Origin: Defluviimonas aquaemixtae
GTDB taxonomy: Bacteria > Pseudomonadota > Alphaproteobacteria > Rhodobacterales > Rhodobacteraceae
Reading direction: 5' to 3'
Assembly (NCBI RefSeq): GCF_900302475.1
Contig: NZ_OMOQ01000003.1
Location: 434,001-498,000, forward strand
Length of the DNA: 64,000 nt
The notes under the pieces: model-generated
The model's database searches: none
Told to the model about the DNA's origin: nothing
Seen by the model: only the letters and a program-made list of their open reading frames with translations
Made by a program: the position numbers and the translations under genes
Shown here: positions 63,947 through 64,000 of the stretch, one piece after another
Numbering within the stretch: position 1 is the stretch's first letter
Layout: each line of letters begins with the position of its first letter

Positions 63947-64000
63947 ATGTCGATCCAAGGGACCGAAGAGGTCCACGTCATTCCCAATTCAGAGCGGAAC
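63947..64000 (+). CDS. N-terminal start of a gene cut by the window edge
   Basis: ATG 63947 opens a frame of 18 codons (MSIQGTEEVHVIPNSERN) that runs off the window. The upstream bases GACAGGATTGCCCG give a modest ribosome site. Too little is visible to assign a family. Confidence 0.5.
   Translation, partial: MSIQGTEEVHVIPNSERN

Overview
The window is GC-rich chromosomal DNA, by eye well above 60% G+C apart from a few islands. Gene content and order point to an alphaproteobacterium of the Rhodobacterales (Roseobacter/Rhodobacter group). Indicators are the rsfS-rlmH-gpmI-EnvC-ctpA-rppH string, split leuCD/leuB, DUF2794 and DUF1523 proteins, a TAXI-type TRAP transporter, and an intergenic repeat of a kind I associate with this order. 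This taxonomic call is inference from gene content; no rRNA gene is present. I saw no CRISPR array, no intact insertion sequence and no prophage.

Layout. 1-3.0 kb: TAXI-TRAP uptake system (permease cut by the window edge) divergent from an RpiR/MurR regulator. 3.2-11.3 kb: SRAP peptidase, then a reverse-strand operon rsfS, rlmH, GFA protein, gpmI, EnvC-like, ctpA, rppH, preceded by an MscS channel. 11.4-19.7 kb: leucine biosynthesis (leuC, leuD, leuB), interrupted by a patatin gene carrying an in-frame stop, plus a membrane protein, an exported EEP-family nuclease/phosphatase and an NAD-dependent sugar-epimerase-like protein. 19.7-22.1 kb: a frameshifted Na/Pi cotransporter gene, an EamA transporter and tRNA-Pro(CGG). 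22.2-27 kb: ThpR, an MFS transporter, a coupled glycosyltransferase pair (GT4 plus a sialyltransferase-like GT29 protein), and asd. 27-30.6 kb: two paralogous TPR proteins flanking a diacylglycerol-kinase remnant, then a bicarbonate module (SbtA-like transporter, PII-like SbtB partner, beta-carbonic anhydrase). 30.7-33.7 kb: Hpt-like protein, leucyl aminopeptidase coupled to an NlpC/P60 hydrolase, DUF2794. 33.8-35.2 kb: a more AT-rich island with an exported ClpP-like protease. 35.2-41.8 kb: succinate-semialdehyde dehydrogenase and small-molecule enzymes. 41.9-53.0 kb: a peptide/nickel-type ABC transporter whose substrate-binding protein lies about 6 kb from its permeases, with an OYE-family reductase, creatinase, HD hydrolase and L,D-transpeptidase between. 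53.1-56.2 kb: panBC and an ArgE/DapE-type deacylase.

56.3-63.4 kb is the most distinctive region. It is a tight seven-gene forward operon: TelA-like protein, uncharacterised protein, large AAA ATPase, HEPN-domain protein of visibly lower GC, second uncharacterised protein, small two-TM protein and DUF1523 membrane protein. The HEPN gene carries the Rx4H ribonuclease motif and is translationally coupled to the next gene. It looks like a cargo gene added to a conserved TelA/ATPase membrane-associated system, and is the best candidate here for an undescribed stress or defence module. The window ends with a short reverse gene and the first 18 codons of a forward gene.
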